A stretch of 6,336 nucleotides of DNA. Origin: Chloroflexota bacterium. GTDB lineage: Bacteria > Chloroflexota > Dehalococcoidia > Lucifugimonadales > JADFKI01. Position 1 is the stretch's first letter, and every line of letters begins with the position of its first letter. A program made the position numbers and the translations under genes. This document shows positions 5,577 to 6,336 of the stretch, piece by piece. The notes under the pieces were generated by a model. It was not told the origin of the DNA and did not search any database. It saw only the letters and a list, made by a program, of their open reading frames with translations. The stretch spans positions 1 to 6,336 of the forward strand of contig JADFKI010000221.1 of the NCBI GenBank assembly GCA_022565015.1, given 5' to 3'.

Positions 5577-6336
5577 GACTCTGCGGCCCCACACTGGAAA
5601 CGGCAGCGGCGTCTGGGGCACCCTGCCCGACAATGGCGACCAGCCGCTGGCAGAACTCGGCGCGACCCTCCAAGGAAAACAGGTATCGGCCGTAGGTCTC
5701 CTGTCCGGCGCGGGCTATATCCGCGTACCGCCGCTCTGAGAGAAGGCTATCGATCTTGTCTCCAACGTCGGACATGTCCCAACGCCACGACACATACGTT
5801 TCGCCTTCCTTGTACAGGGGTGGCCACGTGGCCAGGTGGGACATGTCGGGTTTCAAGAGCGCGGCGCCGTTGATGAACGTGTGGAAGTCGCGGAGGGTGA
5901 TCTCGCCCCATCCAAAGGGTGAAGGCGCGATTTTGGCACTCCGAAGCTCGCGCCAGTACCGTCCCTTGGCTAGTTTATCGGTCGCGACGCCGTAGTCTTG
6001 CAGGGCGTCGACTAGCTTGTCCCGTTGGAACCGGATCGTATGCCTCGCGTGGTTGCGGCCCACACGGCACGAGATGTCGAGAGTCCTGGCAGAGTCGGCT
6101 GGCGTAAACGTGGCGGCGTAGCGCGGCGGCAGCGGCAGATACGAACCCGCCCTCCCGTAAAGCGAAGACAGTGCGCCGTGTCCGTGGTCCCCGAGAGCGG
6201 AGCTCCACGAGACGTGAATCTTGTCAAGGTCCTCTTCCCTCGCGGCCACCTGAGGTCCCGACGGGCCCTCGTCCGAGATGCCGAACTCCCGATGGTAGTA
6301 GTCTGTATAGACCCGCTGGCCGTAGTAGCTTTTCAG
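5569..6336 (-). CDS. CgeB/GT1-like glycosyltransferase, C-terminal part (N-terminus beyond window)
   Basis: The minus-strand frame is open from the window edge to a TAG, giving 255 residues without a required start inside the window; the upstream residues (KSYYGQRVYTDYYHREFG) read as ordinary protein, so an internal GTG at 6249 is not the true start. The C-terminal donor-binding region carries KIAPSPFGWGEITLRDFHTF (135-154), GAALLKPDMSHLATWPPLY (157-175) and ETYVSWRWDMSD (179-190). I recognise the PFGWGE, KPDMSH and TWP pattern from glycosyltransferase proteins of the CgeB / spore-protein-like group in surface-glycan clusters. The activity is probably transfer of a sugar to a glycan intermediate; donor and acceptor cannot be read. 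It is GC-rich, lies just upstream of the truncated FkbM gene with an 8-nt overlap, and belongs to the older backbone of the locus. Confidence 0.75.
   Translation of the reverse strand: MKSYYGQRVYTDYYHREFGISDEGPSGPQVAAREEDLDKIHVSWSSALGDHGHGALSSLYGRAGSYLPLPPRYAATFTPADSARTLDISCRVGRNHARHTIRFQRDKLVDALQDYGVATDKLAKGRYWRELRSAKIAPSPFGWGEITLRDFHTFINGAALLKPDMSHLATWPPLYKEGETYVSWRWDMSDVGDKIDSLLSERRYADIARAGQETYGRYLFSLEGRAEFCQRLVAIVGQGAPDAAAVSSVGPQSHA

Overview
The window is a densely packed stretch of bacterial surface-glycan biosynthesis genes (O-antigen, capsule or exopolysaccharide type). Every supported gene is on the minus strand, so transcription runs from position 6336 towards 1. Spacing is operon-like, with several start/stop overlaps and purine-rich Shine-Dalgarno sites. 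The organism cannot be named from this sequence. The flanks are GC-rich (about 60-70% in sampled rows) and the use of Shine-Dalgarno sites fits a bacterium. No RNA gene, CRISPR array, transposase or convincing promoter or terminator was found.

Layout in transcription order: (1) 6336-5569, the C-terminal part of a CgeB-like glycosyltransferase, cut by the window edge. (2) 5576-5421, the first ~50 residues of an FkbM-type protein, which stops abruptly. (3) 5387-4059, a nucleotide-sugar dehydrogenase of the UDP-glucose/GDP-mannose dehydrogenase family. (4) 4150-3167, an extended-SDR NDP-sugar epimerase/dehydratase whose start lies 92 nt inside gene 3. (5) 2924 (or 3035)-2271, a class I SAM-methyltransferase-like protein. 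(6) 2278-1463, a GDP-L-fucose synthase lacking its N-terminal NADP-binding segment. (7) 1434-619, a class I SAM methyltransferase. (8) 619-1, the N-terminal half of a GT4 glycosyltransferase, cut by the window edge.

The main observation is a mosaic structure. Positions ~2275-5425 are clearly lower in GC (about 45-53% in sampled rows) than both flanks, and a broken gene sits exactly at each border: the FkbM fragment has lost its 3' part and the fucose synthase has lost its 5' part. The remnants are of different genes, so a simple insertion into one gene does not explain them. A cassette carrying a dehydrogenase, an epimerase and a methyltransferase appears to have replaced older DNA that held the rest of the FkbM gene, the start of fcl and probably whatever lay between. 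If so, the locus may have switched from GDP-L-fucose supply to an NDP-uronic-acid-type sugar, similar to serotype switching. The switch is inference; the truncations and the composition shift are visible in the sequence.

The likely combined role is nucleotide-sugar production (genes 3 and 4, formerly 6), sugar transfer (1 and 8) and methyl decoration (5 and 7) of a repeat-unit glycan.
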